Part shown: one piece after another, positions 23,585 through 36,662 of the stretch | Layout: the number at the start of each line of letters is the position of its first letter | Numbering within the stretch: the stretch's first letter is position 1 | Assembly: GCA_029721435.1 (NCBI GenBank) | Contig: CM056574.1 | Coordinates: forward strand, 72,149,501 to 72,213,500 | Source of the DNA: Gymnothorax reevesii | Lineage: Eukaryota; Chordata; Actinopteri; Anguilliformes; Muraenidae | Direction: 5' to 3' | DNA: 64,000 bases | The notes under the pieces: generated by a model | What the model saw: only the letters and a program-made list of their open reading frames with translations | The model's database searches: none | What the model was told of the DNA's origin: nothing | Made by a program: the position numbers and the translations under genes

Positions 23585-26250
23585 AATTAAAGCTGCAAGC
23601 AGCGTTGAAAGGGCCCTCGCCCCCCTCGTGCACGTTGGGGTGGCAGCAAGATCTTGATGGGTGCAGGTGTCCATTAAGAGCCATTGGGCACTGCTAGACT
23701 GTGTGCATTGTGGTTTCCTGAGGGGAGTGCAAAAATGTTCTAGAGGGCGCTACGATACCATTTTGACATGCCTGTGTGCAAAATCTACAACAAGGTAATC
23801 GAAATTTCAGACTCCATGAGTGTGTTGATTTTTGTAAATTTTCCAATATGTTTAGACGATCAAAGAGGCAATACTTTTAAATATCTGACTGGGGGCGCTA
23901 TTGAGCCATTATGCCATATTTAATGCCAATTGATGGATGACATTGAAGAGAATAAGACATTTATAATGTTTGCTAGGTTTTTTAAGGTTTGGAGCATTCT
24001 AAGGCCTGAAAACATGAGTTCGTAAAATTTGGAAAAACGCAGGAAATTGCTCATAGCTCACTTCCTGTTTATGCAAAAATTTTCAAAAAATTAACCATCG
24101 CCCAGAATGACTAATGCAATGATCACCCCAAATTTCATGAACATTCAAGCACTTTTAACTTAACATGGCCGTATCTAGAGGGCGTCGTGGAGCCACCTGG
24201 CCACTTTCTATCTAATATTAGCATATAGTTATACTTTCGAGGAAAATATTATCAAGCTTGGAAACTTTCAGGCAAATCGAACGAAGTATGTGGGAGTAAA
24301 AGCAATTTCCTGTTTCATGGCGGGACATCAAGATTCGCCGCGATGCCACGGATACACCGTTTAATCAATCCAAAAAAGCTTCGCAATTCAACATCAGCAA
24401 GGTCATTGGATATTACTTGCCAAATATTAAGTTGATCGGATAAAATCTCTAGGAGGAGTTCGTTAAAGTACGACGCCTGTGAATGGCAAAAAAATCAAAA
24501 AAAGTTGCAATTTCAATTAAAAATGGCGGACTTCCTGTTGGGTCTAGGTCATGGCACCAAGTGACTTTGTTTTAGGTCTCAGGATATTCCACATGTCCAC
24601 CGAAGTTCATACATGCAGGTCAACCACGGTGCGAGGGCTACTTTTTTGAAAATTTCCAGGGGGCGCTATAATGCCATTTTTGCCACGCCAATATGTAAAT
24701 TATTATCAGTGTAATAGGAATGATGGTTTTTAGAATTGTACAAAATTTTATGAGTTTTTGAGCATGCTGAGACCCTCAAAAAGGCAATTATTTGAAAAAT
24801 CTGATTGGGGGCGCTATAGAGCCATAATGCCTCATTTACTGCCAATTATTGTCTCAAATTGAAGACAATTGGACAAATATAATTTTTGCAAAGTTTTACA
24901 AGTTTTCAAGTATGCTAAAGCCTTCAAATGTGTGTTCGTAAAATTTGGAATAACGCAGGAAATGGCTCATAGCGCACTTCCTGTTTGGCCGAAAAATTAA
25001 AAAAAAATAATTATAGCCCAAAAAAACCAATGCAATGATCAGACTAAATTTCATGAACATTCAAGCACTTTTATATCAACATGGTCGTGTGAAGAGGGCG
25101 CTGTGGAGCCACCTGACCACACCCAATCCAATATCAACATATAGTTATATTTGTAATTAGACTACTATTAAGCCTGTAAAGTTTCACGCAAATCTCACAA
25201 TGCATGTGCTCATAAAAGCAACTTCCATTTTCATGGCGGAACATCGAAATTCGCCGCAACGCCACGGACACAATTTTCGATGAATCAAAAAAAGCTTCGC
25301 AATTTAACATGGAGAATGTCTTTAGATGGCCTGTGCCAAATTTTTAGTTGATCGGATAAAATCTCTAGGAGGAGTTCGTTAAAGTACGACGCCTGTGAAT
25401 GACAAAAAATAAAAAAAAGTTGCAAATTCAATTAAAAATGGCGGACTTCCTGTTGAGTCTAGGTCATGGCACCAAAGGACTTTTTTTAGGTCTTGGCATA
25501 GTACACATGTCCACCAAATTTTGTACATGTATGTTAAACACCCTGCGAGGGCTGCTTAATTGAAATATTCTAGGTGGCGCTGTAATGCAATCTTGCCACA
25601 TTCATCTGTAAACCTCATAGCCTAGTAAAAGGTATGATCGGCTTAATATCGTTGCAAAGTTACGTGAGTTTTCGAGCATGCTGAGGCCCTCAAAAATGCA
25701 ATTATGTATTAGGGGGCGCAATAGAGCCACCATGTCACACCAAGTGCCAAATGAGACATCGAATCAAAGAACTTAATATTTTTAGTCTATGAACCAAGTT
25801 TGGTGAGTTTTCGAGTATGATAAGACCCTCAAAAATGTGTTTGTAAAATCTGAAAAAACGCAGGAAATGGCTCGTAGCTCACTTCCTGTGCGGCAAAAAA
25901 ATTTCAAAAAAATTACCAAAAAAATTTATCATGACTTCTATGGCCCAATCGAATTTCGTGAGAATCCGAGCAAGTGCGTTCCAAAATGGCCGTGTGTTTG
26001 GTGGCGCTATAGAGCCACCTAGGCATGTCTAAGCACAAAAATAGTAATACTTTGCAATTTTCACCACGACTGACGTGTGGGCAAATTTTTGTGAGTTTTT
26101 GTGCATGGCAAAGCCCTCAAAAATGCGTTCTCGAAGCAGAATAAAAAGAAGAAGAAGAAGAAAAAAAATCCCATCAAAAACAATAGGTTCCTCGCACCTT
26201 CGGTGCCAGGACCCGTTCCGGGCCCTGGCACCGGTCGGTGCTCGGGCCCT
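23585..26250 (-). repeat. Large repeat module F (inverted relative to A-D)
   Basis: The terminus AATTAAAGCTGCAAGCAGCG at 23,585 is the reverse complement of the ends of modules A-D. The head at about 26,190-26,250 is the longest in the window: two GCACC..GGTGC hairpins flank a third GC hairpin. Sub-units have the usual 915-bp period. The sub-unit near 25,260-25,350 matches the first sub-unit of module C (5,690-5,790) more closely than its own neighbours. Confidence 0.85.
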
Positions 26251-28880
26251 AATTAAAGCTGCAAGCAGCGTTGAAAGGGCCCTCGCCCCCCTCGTGCACG
26301 TTGGGGAGGCAGCAAGATCCTGATGGGTGCAAGTGTCCTTTCACAGCCATTGGACACTGTTGGACCGCGGACAATGTGTTTTCCTGAGGGGAGTCCAAAA
26401 ATTTTCTGGAGGGCGCTATGGTATCATTTTGACATGTCTGTGCGCAAAATCTACAACATAGTAATCGTAATATCGAGCTCCATGAGTGTGTTGATTTTTG
26501 TAAATTTTCCAGCATGTTTAGACCTTCAAAAGAGCAATTCTTCTATAAATTTGTTTGGGGGCGTGAAAGAGCCATTTTGCCTCATTTAGTGCCAATTGAT
26601 GGATGATATTAAAGAAAATAAGACATTTATAATTTGTGCTAGGTTTTGCAAGTTTTGACGCATTCTAAGGCCTTAAAACGTGTGTTCAAAAAAATTTGGA
26701 AGAACGCAGGAAATAGCTCATAGCTCACTTCCTGTTTGACCGAAAAATTTCAAAAAATTAACCCTTGCCCGGAATGACGAATGCAGTGATCACCCCAAAT
26801 TTCATGAACATTCAAGCACTTTTATCTTAACATGACCATATCTAGAGGGCGCTGTGGAGCCACCTAGCACCTCCCGATCCAATATTAGCATATGTTTATA
26901 CTTCGGAGGACAATTTTATCAAGCAAAGGAAGTTTCAGGCCAATCCCACAAAGTATGTGGGAGTAAAAGCAACTTCCTGTTTCATGGCGGGACATCAAAA
27001 TTCGCCGCGACGCCACGGTTACATCGTTCGATGAAATCAAAATAACTTCACAATTTAACATCAGCAATGTCTTTAGATATTATTTGCTAAATATTAAGTT
27101 GATCGGATAAAATCTCTCGGAGGAGTTCGTTAAAGTACGACACCTGTGAATGGCGAAAAATCTAAAAAAGTTTCAATTTCAATTAAAAATGGCGGACTTC
27201 CTGTTGGGTCTAGGTCATGGCACCAAGGGACTTTTTTTTAGGTCTCAGGATATTCCACATGTCCACCGAAGTTCATACATGCAGGTCAACCACGGTGCGA
27301 GGGCTGCTTTTTTGAAATTTTCCAGGGGGCGCTAGAATGCCATTTTTGCCACGCCTATAAGTAAATTTTTTATCAGTGTAATTGGAATGATGGTCTTTAG
27401 AATTGTACAAAATTTTGTGAGTTTTTGAGCATGCTGAGACCCGCAAAAAGGCAATTATTTTAAAATTTGATTGGGGGCGCTATTGAGCCATAATGCCTCA
27501 TTTACTGCCAGTTATTGTCTCAAATTGAAGACAATCGGACAAATATCATTTTTGCAAAGTTTTGCAAGTTTTCAAGTATGCTAAGGCCTTCAAATGTGTG
27601 TTCTTAAAATTTGGAATAACGCAGGAAATGGCTCATAGCGCACTTCCTGTTTCGCCGTAAAATTTCAAAAAAATAAGTATAGCCCAAAAATACCAATGCA
27701 ATGTTCAGACCAAATTTCATGAACATTCAAGCACTTTTATGTCAACATGGCCGTGTCAAGAGGGCACTGTGGAGCCACTTGACCACACCTAATCCAATAT
27801 CAACATATAGTTATATTTGGAAGTAGACTACTATTAAGCCTGTAAAGTTTCACGCAAATGTCACAATGCATGTGCTCATAAAAGCAACTTCCATTTTCAT
27901 GGTGGAACTTCAAAATTTGCCGCAAGGCCACGGACACAAATTTCGATGAATCCAAAAAAGCTTCGCAATTTAACATGGAGAAGGTCTTGAGATAGCCTGT
28001 GCCAAATTTCAAGTTGATCGGATAAAATCTCTAGGAGGAGTTCGTTAAAGTACGACGCCTGTGAATGGCAAAAAATTTAAAAAAGTTGCAAATTGAATTA
28101 AAAATGGCGGACTTCCTGTAGAGTCTAGGTCATGGCACCAAGAGACTTTTTTTTAGGTCTTGGCATAGTACACATGTGCACCGAATTTTGTACATGTAGG
28201 TTAAACACGCTGCGAGGGCTGCTTCATTGAAATTTTCTAGGTGGCGCTGTAATGCAATTTTGCCACATTCATCTGTAAACTCTATATCCTAGTAAAAAGT
28301 ATGACCAGCTTAATATGTTTGCAAAGTTTTGTGAGTTTTCGAGCATGGTGAGGCTCTCAAAAATGCGATAATGTATTTGGGGGCGCTATAGAGCTACCAT
28401 GTCACACCCAGTGCCAAATGAGATATCGAATGAAAGAACTTAATACTTTTAGTCAATCAACCAAGTTTGGTGAGTTTTCGAGTATGATAAGGCCCTCAAA
28501 AATGTGTTCGTAAAATCTGAAAAAAGGCAGGAAATGGCTCATAGCTCACTTCCTGTGTGGCAAAAAAATTTCAAAAAAATTGACAAAAAAATTTATTATG
28601 ACTACTATGACCCTATTGAATTTCGTGAGAATCCGAGCAAGTGCGTTCCAAAATGGCCGCGTGTTTGGTGGCGCTATAGAGCCACTGGGGCATGTCCAAG
28701 CAAAAAAATAATAATACTTTGCTATTTTCACGACGACTGACGTGTGGGCAAATTTTTGTGAGTTTTCGTGCATGGCAAAGCCCTCAAAAATGCGTTCTCG
28801 CAGCAGAAGAAGAAGAAGAAGAAGAAGAAGAATCCCATCAAAAACAATAGGTTCCTGGCACCGGTCGGTGCTCGGGCCCT
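26251..28880 (-). repeat. Large repeat module G (inverted)
   Basis: It is joined directly to module F. The terminus is at 26,251; the head near 28,850-28,880 carries a single hairpin (GCACCGGTCGGTGC) and a (GAA)n tract at 28,804-28,830. Three sub-units and the AGCGCC and CTTCCTGT motifs are present. It is non-coding. Confidence 0.85.
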
Positions 28881-31481
28881 AATTAAAGCTGCAAGCAGCG
28901 TTGAAAGGGCCCTCGCACCCCTCGTGCACAGTGGGGTGGCAGCAAGATCTTGATGGGTGCAGGTGTCCATTAAGAGCCATTGGACACTGCTAGACTGTGT
29001 ACAATGTTGTTTCCTGAGGGGAGTGCAAAAATGTTCTTGAGGGCGCTATGATAGAATTTTGACATGCCTGTGCGCAAAATCCACAACATAGTAATCGTAA
29101 TACCGAGCTCCATGAGTGTGTTGATTTTTGTAAATTTTCCAGCATGTTTAGACCTTCAAAAGGGCAATTCTTTTATAAATCTGACTGGGGACGCTATAGA
29201 GCCATTATGCCACATTTAGTCCCAGTTAAAGTATTAAATTCAAGACATTAAGACAATGATAATTTTTGCCACATTTAACACTTTTGGACCATTCTAACGT
29301 GTGTTAGTAAAATTCAAAAAAACGCAGGAAATAGCTCATAGCTCACTTCCTGTTTGGCCAAAAAATTTCAAAAAATTAAGCATTGCCTGGAATGATGCAA
29401 TAATGCAATGATCACACCAAATTTCATGAATATTCAAGCACTTTTATCTTAACATGGTCGTATCTAGAGGGCCCCGTGGAGCAACATGGCCACTTCTTAT
29501 CTAATCGTAGCATATATTTATACTTGGGAGGACAATTTTAATAAGCTTGGAAAGTTTCAGGCTAATCCCACCAAGTATTTGGGAGTAAAACCAACTTCCT
29601 GTTTCTTGGCGGGACACCGAAATTCGCCACGATGCCACGTATACATCGTTCAATGAATCCAAAAAAGCTTCGCAATTTAACATCAGCAAGGTCTTTTGAT
29701 ATGATTCGCCAAATTTTGAGGTGATCGGATTAAATCTCTAGGAGGAGTTCGTTAAAGTACGACACCTGTGAATGGCAAAAAAATTTAAAAAAGTTGCAAT
29801 TACAATGAAAAATGGCAGCCTTCCTGTTGAGTCTAGGGCATGGCACCAGAAGACTTTTTTGTAGGTCTCGGCATAATCCACATGTCTCCCGAATTTCATA
29901 CATGTAGGTTTACCGGGCTGCGAGGGCTGCTTATTTTAAATTTTCCAGGGGGCGCTATAATGCTATTTTTGCCACGCCTATTTGTAAATTTTTTATCAGT
30001 GTAACAGGAATGATGGTCTTTAAAATCGTACAAAATTTTGTGAGTTTTTGAGCATGCTGAAACCCTCAAAAGGGTAATTCTTTAAAAAATTGTATTGGGG
30101 GTGCGATAGAGCCACGATGCCTCATTTACTGCCAATTTTTGTCTCAAATTGAAGACAATGTGACAAATAAAATTTTAGCAAAGTTTTGCAAGTTTTCGAG
30201 TATGCTAAGGCCTTCAAATGTGTGTTCATAAAATTTGGAATAACGCAGGAAATGGCTCATAGCTCACTTCCTGTTTGGCCGAAAAATTTCAAAAAAATCA
30301 GCACAGCCCAGAAAAACAAATGCAATGATCAGACCAAATTTCATGAACATTCAAGCAGTTTTATATCAACATGGCCGTGTCGTGAGGGCGCTGTGGAGCC
30401 ACCTGACCACACCCACTCCAATATCAACATATAGGTATATTTGGAATTAGACTATTATTAAGCCTGTAAAGTTTCACGTAAATCTCCCAAAGCATATGCT
30501 CATAAAAGCAACTTCCATTTTCATGGCGGAACATCGAAATTCGCCGCGACGCCAAGGATACAAAGTTCGATGACTCCAAAAAAGCTTCGCAATTTAACAT
30601 CGACGAGGTCTTTCGATGTCATATGCCAAATTTTAGGTTGATCAGATAAAATCTCTAGGAGGAGTTTGTTTAAGTACGATGCCTGTGAATGCCAAAAAAT
30701 TAAAAAAAATTGCAAATTCAATTAAAAATGGCCGACTTCCTGTTGAGTCTAGGTCATGGCACCAAGAGACTTTTTTTTAGGTCTTGGTATAGTACATATG
30801 TCCACCGAATTTGGAACATGTAGATTAAACACCCTGCGAGGGCTGCTTCATTGAAATTTTCTAGGTGGCGCAATTTTCTAGGTAATGCAATTTTGCCACA
30901 TTTATCATTAAACCCTATATATCCTAGTAAATAGTATGACCAGCTTAATAGGCCTGCAAAGTTTCGTGAGTTTTCGAGCATGCTGAGGCCTTCAAAAATG
31001 CAATAATGTATTAGGGGGCGCTATAGAGCTACCATGTCAAACTTTGTGCCAAATGAGATATTGAATCAAAGAACTTAATATTTTTAGTCTATGAGCCAAG
31101 TTTGGTGAATTTTCGAGCATAATAAGGCCCTCAAAAATGTGTTCGTAAAATCTGAAAAAACGCAGGAAATGGCTCATAGCTCACTTCCTGTGAGACAAAA
31201 AAATTTCAAAAAAATTGACAAAAAAATGTATTATGACTACTATGACCCTATTGAATTTCGTGAGAATCCGAGCAAGTGCGTTCCAAAATGGCCGTGTGTT
31301 TGGTGGCGCTATAGAGCCACTGGGGCATGTCCAAGCACAAAAATAATAATACTTTGCAATTTTCACCATGACTGACGTGTCGGCAAATTTTTGTGAGTTT
31401 TCATGCATGGCAAAGCCCTCAAAAATGCGTTCTCGCAGCAGAAGAAGAAGAAGAAGAAGAAGAAGAAGAAGATCGGGCCCT
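28881..31481 (-). repeat. Large repeat module H (inverted), truncated head
   Basis: The terminus is at 28,881. The left-side head is reduced to a (GAA)n tract (31,439-31,470) plus GATCGGGCCC, without the full hairpin. A local duplication occurs near 30,858-30,890, where GCAATTTTCTAGGT material is repeated inside a sub-unit. It ends against unrelated DNA leading into the minisatellite. Confidence 0.85.
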
Positions 31482-31559
31482 AAATATACATTAAATCGTG
31501 TCGGGAATAGTGTGGTATGTCTTTACTAAGCGATCCGACTTACGGATTTCCCACAATTC

Positions 31560-32821
31560 CCGCAACCAGGCAGAACTCCATAGCAACCGCCTATTTACGC
31601 ACAAGCAATCACCCACACCACCATTGCAACTGCCAAGCAATGCCTTAGCAACCATAAGGTATACCATAGCTACCGCCTGGCAATGCCCTTGCAACCATGA
31701 GGAGCACCATAGCAACAGCCTAGCAACGCTCTAGCAAAAGCCCAGAACACCATGAAATATGTCTTCCAATACCTTGGCAACCACTTGAAACAAGCAACTG
31801 CCCAGCAACCACCTAGAACACCATAGCAACCGCCTAGCAACCACCTGGAACACCATAACAGCCGAGCAACGCTCTAGGAACCACCCAGAACACCATAGCA
31901 ACCACCTAACAACCACCAAGAACACCATAGCAACTGCCTAGCAATGCCCTGGCAACCACCCAAAACACCATAGCAACCGTCTAGCAACCACCTGGAACAC
32001 CATAGCAACAGCATACCAACGACCTAGCAACCACCCAGAACACCATGGGAACTGCCTATCAACGCCCTAGCAACCACCCAAAACACCATAGCAACCACCT
32101 AGCAACCACTTGGAACACCATAGCAACAGCCTATGAACGCCCTTGCAACAGCCCAAAACACCATAGCAACCACCTAGCAATCACCCAGAATACCATACCA
32201 GCAGCCTAGCAACGCCCAACCAACCAACCAGAACACCATAGCAACAGCCAAGCAACACCCTAGCCACCACCCAAAACACCATAGCAACCACCTAGCAACC
32301 ACCCAGAACACCATGGCAACCACCAAGCAACGCCCTAGCAACCACCGAGAACACTGTAGCAACCACCTAGCAACCACCCAGAATACCATAGCAACCACCT
32401 TGCAATGCCCTAGCAACCACTCAGAACACCATAGCAACCGCCTAGCAACGCCCAAACAACCACCCAGAGCACCATAGCAACAGTCTAACAATGCCCAAGC
32501 AACCACCCAGAACACCATAGCAACCGCCTAGCAACGCCCTCGCAACCACCCAGAACACCATAGCAACCATCCAAAACACCATAGCAAGCGCCTACCAACG
32601 CCCTAGCAACCACCCAGAACACCATAGTAACCACCTAGCAACCATCCAGAACACCATAACTGCCTACCAACGCCCTAGCAACCACCCGGCGCACCATAGC
32701 AACTACCTAGCAACCATCCAGAAAACCATAGCAACCGCCTACCAATGCCCTAGCAACCACCCAGAAAACCATAGCAATGCCTGAGCAACCACCCAGAACA
32801 CCATAACAATCACCTAGCAAC
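31560..32821. repeat. Minisatellite block 1, about 43-bp unit
   Basis: Tandem variants of CACCCAGAACACCATAGCAA plus CCGCCTAGCAACGCCCTAG. The first part (to about 31,740) is degenerate. Unit length varies by loss of sub-blocks built on TAGCAAC. Long frames across it are repeat artefacts. The block is interrupted on the right by a hAT element. Confidence 0.9.
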
Positions 32822-34305
32822 TAGGGATGGTGAAAACCAGTAATTTTCTTGACCGACCACCGAGCCTCATCAGCAGTTTGAAACTTATGAACCGATTAGT
32901 TTAAAATGTGCTAAAGCTATTTGAAATAACAGCCATTTCGAGCCGCGCCTGCAATTTCACAACTCTGTCGCATCTCTCTGCCGCTCTGCCTCCAGCTCTC
33001 ACACACACTGCTCCGGCGCCGCCCTTCCACTCAAGTCACTTTTTTAAAATCCCCAACAGCGCGAAACATGAGTCCCGCAAAAGCGGCGCTGAGGAGCTTG
33101 TTTGTAATCGGAGGACAAATGGCTCCTTAGTTTCGAAATGGTTTGGATACAAGGTGATCGCGTTGAAAATAAAGGCGTTTGTCTCGCGTTCGAAGCTCAT
33201 TTGAAACATTGCCACGGGTCATTTAAGAAAATGACAGCTCCGAAGAGACGCCGCTTTTGTTTGAGGTAGTGCTAACAATAATAAAAAAAGATGATCATCA
33301 TCACCTTATCTGTTACCATTGATGATCCTTCCTGAAATGTAGATGTAATGTATTTCCAAATCTAAGCCCATCTTATGCGGAATGTTGCCTAATGGACTGC
33401 AACACGGTAAAAACCAATGGATAAAACAGGCAACTTCAGAATGCGTAAAAGACGCACCGGCCAAGGCAGGTCTAACTCACTGTGTGCCTTCTAATAACGG
33501 ACAGAACAACTCTTTTCGATTAATTCTTTTTGAATTAAATTTTGTGATCAGGGATTGATAATTGTGCCATGAAAATATAATTGCGTGGACAGAAATAGTT
33601 ATGTATTTGAGTCATCTGTTTCGTCCACGAAAGCAAAGTGTCTCTCACTTATGTCGAGTGAATGACAAGCACGAAAGACAATTCTGTTCACGACAAGAAT
33701 ATACCAGTTTTGTCTTTCGTTCACAAAAGGAGGTAATCTCTTATGAATTTCTTCCACAAAACCCCTACAGTTTTATAAATTTCGTGGACAAAAATCCAGT
33801 TCTTATAAACTAGTTTCGTGCAAATAACATGGATTTCGTGGCACAGAAATCAAATTCGTCCACGAAAAGGGCGTGTTACTCTTACCGCCCCATAGGCCTA
33901 ATGTGTAGCGTACGATGAATGAATTATAAAAAAAAACTATTACTCCTAAATTGTCGAACCGTGCCTTTGCCTTGAGCTTCCTGAGGCCTGTCATCGGTAG
34001 CGATGGCCATGTGCTTATTAATGATTATGAGCGTGCGAACCCAAACGCTGTGACTTCGCGCCAAATGTTTTTATTGGTTAATTAAGAACAGATGAGTTTT
34101 TAAAAATTGAGTGTGAGGGATAATTTGTTCACACAAAAAGATCTTGGAATGAGATTGCTACTTGTAGTAGCATTTAGTCCACTGTCTATAATTGCCTAAT
34201 TTCGAGATCACCCTTTTTTTTTTTTTAACCGACTACCGACAACTTTGATCGGTTAACGTTGATACGGTCAACCATCGGTTAATCGGTCATCAGTTAACAT
34301 CCCTA
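32822..34305. mobile_element. hAT-type element 1 inside the minisatellite
   Basis: The termini are TAGGGATGGTGAAAACC and the complement ending ACATCCCTA. The 8-bp direct repeat CTAGCAAC flanks it at 32,814-32,821 and 34,306-34,313, as expected for hAT insertion. It is 1,484 bp with no recognisable transposase, hence non-autonomous. Its interior (33,560-33,880) has many TTCGTGG/CCACGAA motifs. Because the target is itself a repeat motif, the exact boundary could shift. Confidence 0.8.
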
Positions 34306-34705
34306 CTAGCAACCACCCATAACTCCATAGCAACCGCCTAGCAACGCCCTAGCAACCATCTAGAACACCGTGTTAACCACCTTGCAACCACCCAGAACAC
34401 CATAGCAACCACCTAGCAATGCCCTGGCAACCACCCAAATCACTATAACAACCGCCTAGCAACCATAGGAACAGCCAAGCAACACCCTAGCAATCTCCCA
34501 GGACACCACAGCAACGCCTTATCAACCACCCAGAGCACCATAGCAATGCCTTATCAACCACACAGAATGCCATTGCAATGACCCAGCAACCACCTGGAAC
34601 ACCATAGCAACTGCCTATCAGTGCCCTAGCAACCACCGAGAACACCATAGCAATTGCCTAGCAATGCCTTAGCAACCACTCAGAACACCCGAGCAACCAC
34701 CTTTT
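34306..34705. repeat. Minisatellite block 2
   Basis: The same 43-bp-type unit as block 1 resumes directly after the hAT element. It ends near GAGCAACCACCTTTTTGACG, where a different dispersed sequence starts. Confidence 0.9.
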
Positions 34706-34721
34706 TGACGTATAAAAAATG

Positions 34722-34860
34722 CAGACAAAACATACACGGAGACAAAATAGACTCTTGAGTAGTCCAAGCAGCCTCTCAGGGCACCCCTGTGTCCCGAGTC
34801 CTGACCTACAGAGGCCAGGCCCACTCTTACAATTTGTGCAGGAATTGTCTTGTAACTTCT
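34722..34860. repeat. Dispersed repeat shared with 54,195-54,335
   Basis: Both copies contain AAAAAATGCAGACAAAA, CAGGGCACCCCTGTGTCCCG and CCAGGCCCACTCTTAC in the same order and orientation. The family was not recognised. The 34,861-35,057 interval holds only unassigned AT-rich DNA with poly-T at 35,031-35,045. Confidence 0.6.
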
Positions 34861-35059
34861 ATAACTTGCTCTATCCCAACATTTTTTGGAATGTCTTACA
34901 GACCTGAGTAGAGGGATGAATATTTACAAATGAAATAAAGTTGACCAGAAAAAAAACAACATTAAATACCTTGTCTAAATCCTCTGCAATTAAATACAAG
35001 TCAAAGTAAATTGCAAAAGTACTCCTGTCTGGTTTTTTTTTTTTTGAGCATTATACATA

Positions 35060-36660
35060 CAGCGCCCTCCATAATTATTGACACCCCTGGTTAAGATGTG
35101 TAAAAAGCCTAAAAATAAATTACATTTTTATTGCAGAAGCATACTCTCACACTGAAAATTATAGAAAAATGTAACTTTCAACTCAAGTGAATTTTAAGGG
35201 AAAAAATTCCTGACTAAGAAATAATTATTTTTCATAAAATCACCTGTTCCACAATTACTGGCACCCCTCACAATTCCTAGGAAATAAATGAAATTGAAGT
35301 ATTTCTGTCATTTCTACAGTAGTTTACAAAGTTGATCAGAGTATCTAGGAACATTTAATTAGTAATTAATCTCTTTCTGATTCCCTGTGGTATAAATATG
35401 ACATGCCACAGAGGCCATGTCTCTTATCCACTCTTCAACATGGGAAAGACAAAGGAACTCACCATTCAAGTAAGGCAGATATGTGTTGACCTTCACAAGT
35501 CAGGCAATGGCTACAAGAAAATAGCCACTTGCCTGCACCTGCCCATATCTACTGTCAGAGGAATCATTAAGAAGTTTAAAACAACTGGAACAGTGGTGAA
35601 ACAAGCCTGGACGAGGACGCAAGGTTTTTTTGCCACCACACACAGGATGGTAGGAGAAATAAAAGTTCTCCAAAGTTCACTGTTAAAGAATTGCAACAAA
35701 TGGTAGCATCTTGGGGTCACAAAGTCTCCAAAACAACCATCAGGCACTATCTACATGCCAACAAGCTGTTTGGGAGGCATGCGCGGAAAAAACCTTTACT
35801 CACTCACAATCATTAACGCAAACGTCTGGAATTCACTAGGATGGTACTGGGACTTCAACTGGGATCATGTGCTTTGGTCAGATGAGACCAAGATAGAGCT
35901 TTTTGGCAACAAACACTCAAAGTGGGTCTAGCGGAACACAAAAGATGAGTATGCAGAAAAGCACCTCATGCCCACTGTGAAGTATGGGGGAGGATTGGTG
36001 ATGCTGTGGGCCTGTTTCCCTTCCAGAGGCCCTGGGAACCTTGTTAAGGTGAATAGCATCATGAACGCTTTGAAATACCAGGACATTTTAAATCAAAATC
36101 TGGTGGCCTCTGTCCGAAAGCTGAAGATGGGTCGTCACTGAGTCTTTCAGCGAGATAATGACCCTAAACATGTGGGCAAATCTACACAGAAATGGTTCAC
36201 CAGACAGAGAATCAAGCTCCTCCTCAGTCCCCAGACCTCAACCCCATTGAAAAGCTGTGGAGTGAGCTGAAGAGGAGAGGGCAGAGGAGAGGACCCAGGT
36301 CGCTGGATGATCTAGAGAGATTGTGCAAAGAGGAATGGCCGAAGATCCCTCCTTCTGTATGCTCCCATCTTGTGAAACTTTATAGGAGAAGATTTGGTGC
36401 TGTTTTTTTGGCAAAAGGGGGTTGTACAAACTATTAACATCAGGGGTGCTAATAATTGTTGCACACATGATTTGATGTCAAGAATTATTATTTTTTGATG
36501 TGGGATTTTTTTCCCCCACTGAATAAATGCACTTGAATTAAAGGTTGGATTTTCCTCTTTTTTTCATTGTGGTCCAATATTATTTAGAAAAAAAACTGAA
36601 TTTATTAGAAGCTAAAGAACACATCTTAACCAGGGGTGCCAATAATAATGGAGGGCGCTG
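35060..36660 (+). mobile_element. Tc1-like transposon 1 (1,601 bp)
   Basis: The termini begin CAGCGCCCTCCATAATTATT and end with its near complement (AATAATGGAGGGCGCTG), flanked by TA at 35,058-35,059 and 36,661-36,662. The TA duplication and size are those of Tc1/mariner elements. It encodes one decayed transposase. Confidence 0.95.
35440..36437 (+). pseudogene. Tc1-like transposase 1, broken
   Basis: It starts MGKTKELTIQVRQICVDLHK, the N-terminal paired-like DNA-binding helix-turn-helix. The catalytic triad region is still visible in pieces: LWSDETKIELF (first Asp, near 35,880), QRDNDPKH (second Asp, near 36,155) and [15 protein letters not shown] (Glu, near 36,245). The frame shifts around 35,590-35,640 and has stops, for example TGA before VFQRDN. 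A short deletion removes the usual stretch before SPDLNP. The C-terminus GCTNY is retained. Intact family members cut and paste the element at TA sites; this copy cannot. Confidence 0.9.
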
Positions 36661-36662
36661 TA

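Noticed and set aside
31498..32518. Long frames rich in Trp/Cys/Val or Asn/His/Leu
   Set aside because: They are translations of the 43-bp minisatellite.
31560..32821. CRISPR-like regular repeats
   Set aside because: There are no unique spacers of constant size, the units are degenerate tandem copies, and the genome is a vertebrate.
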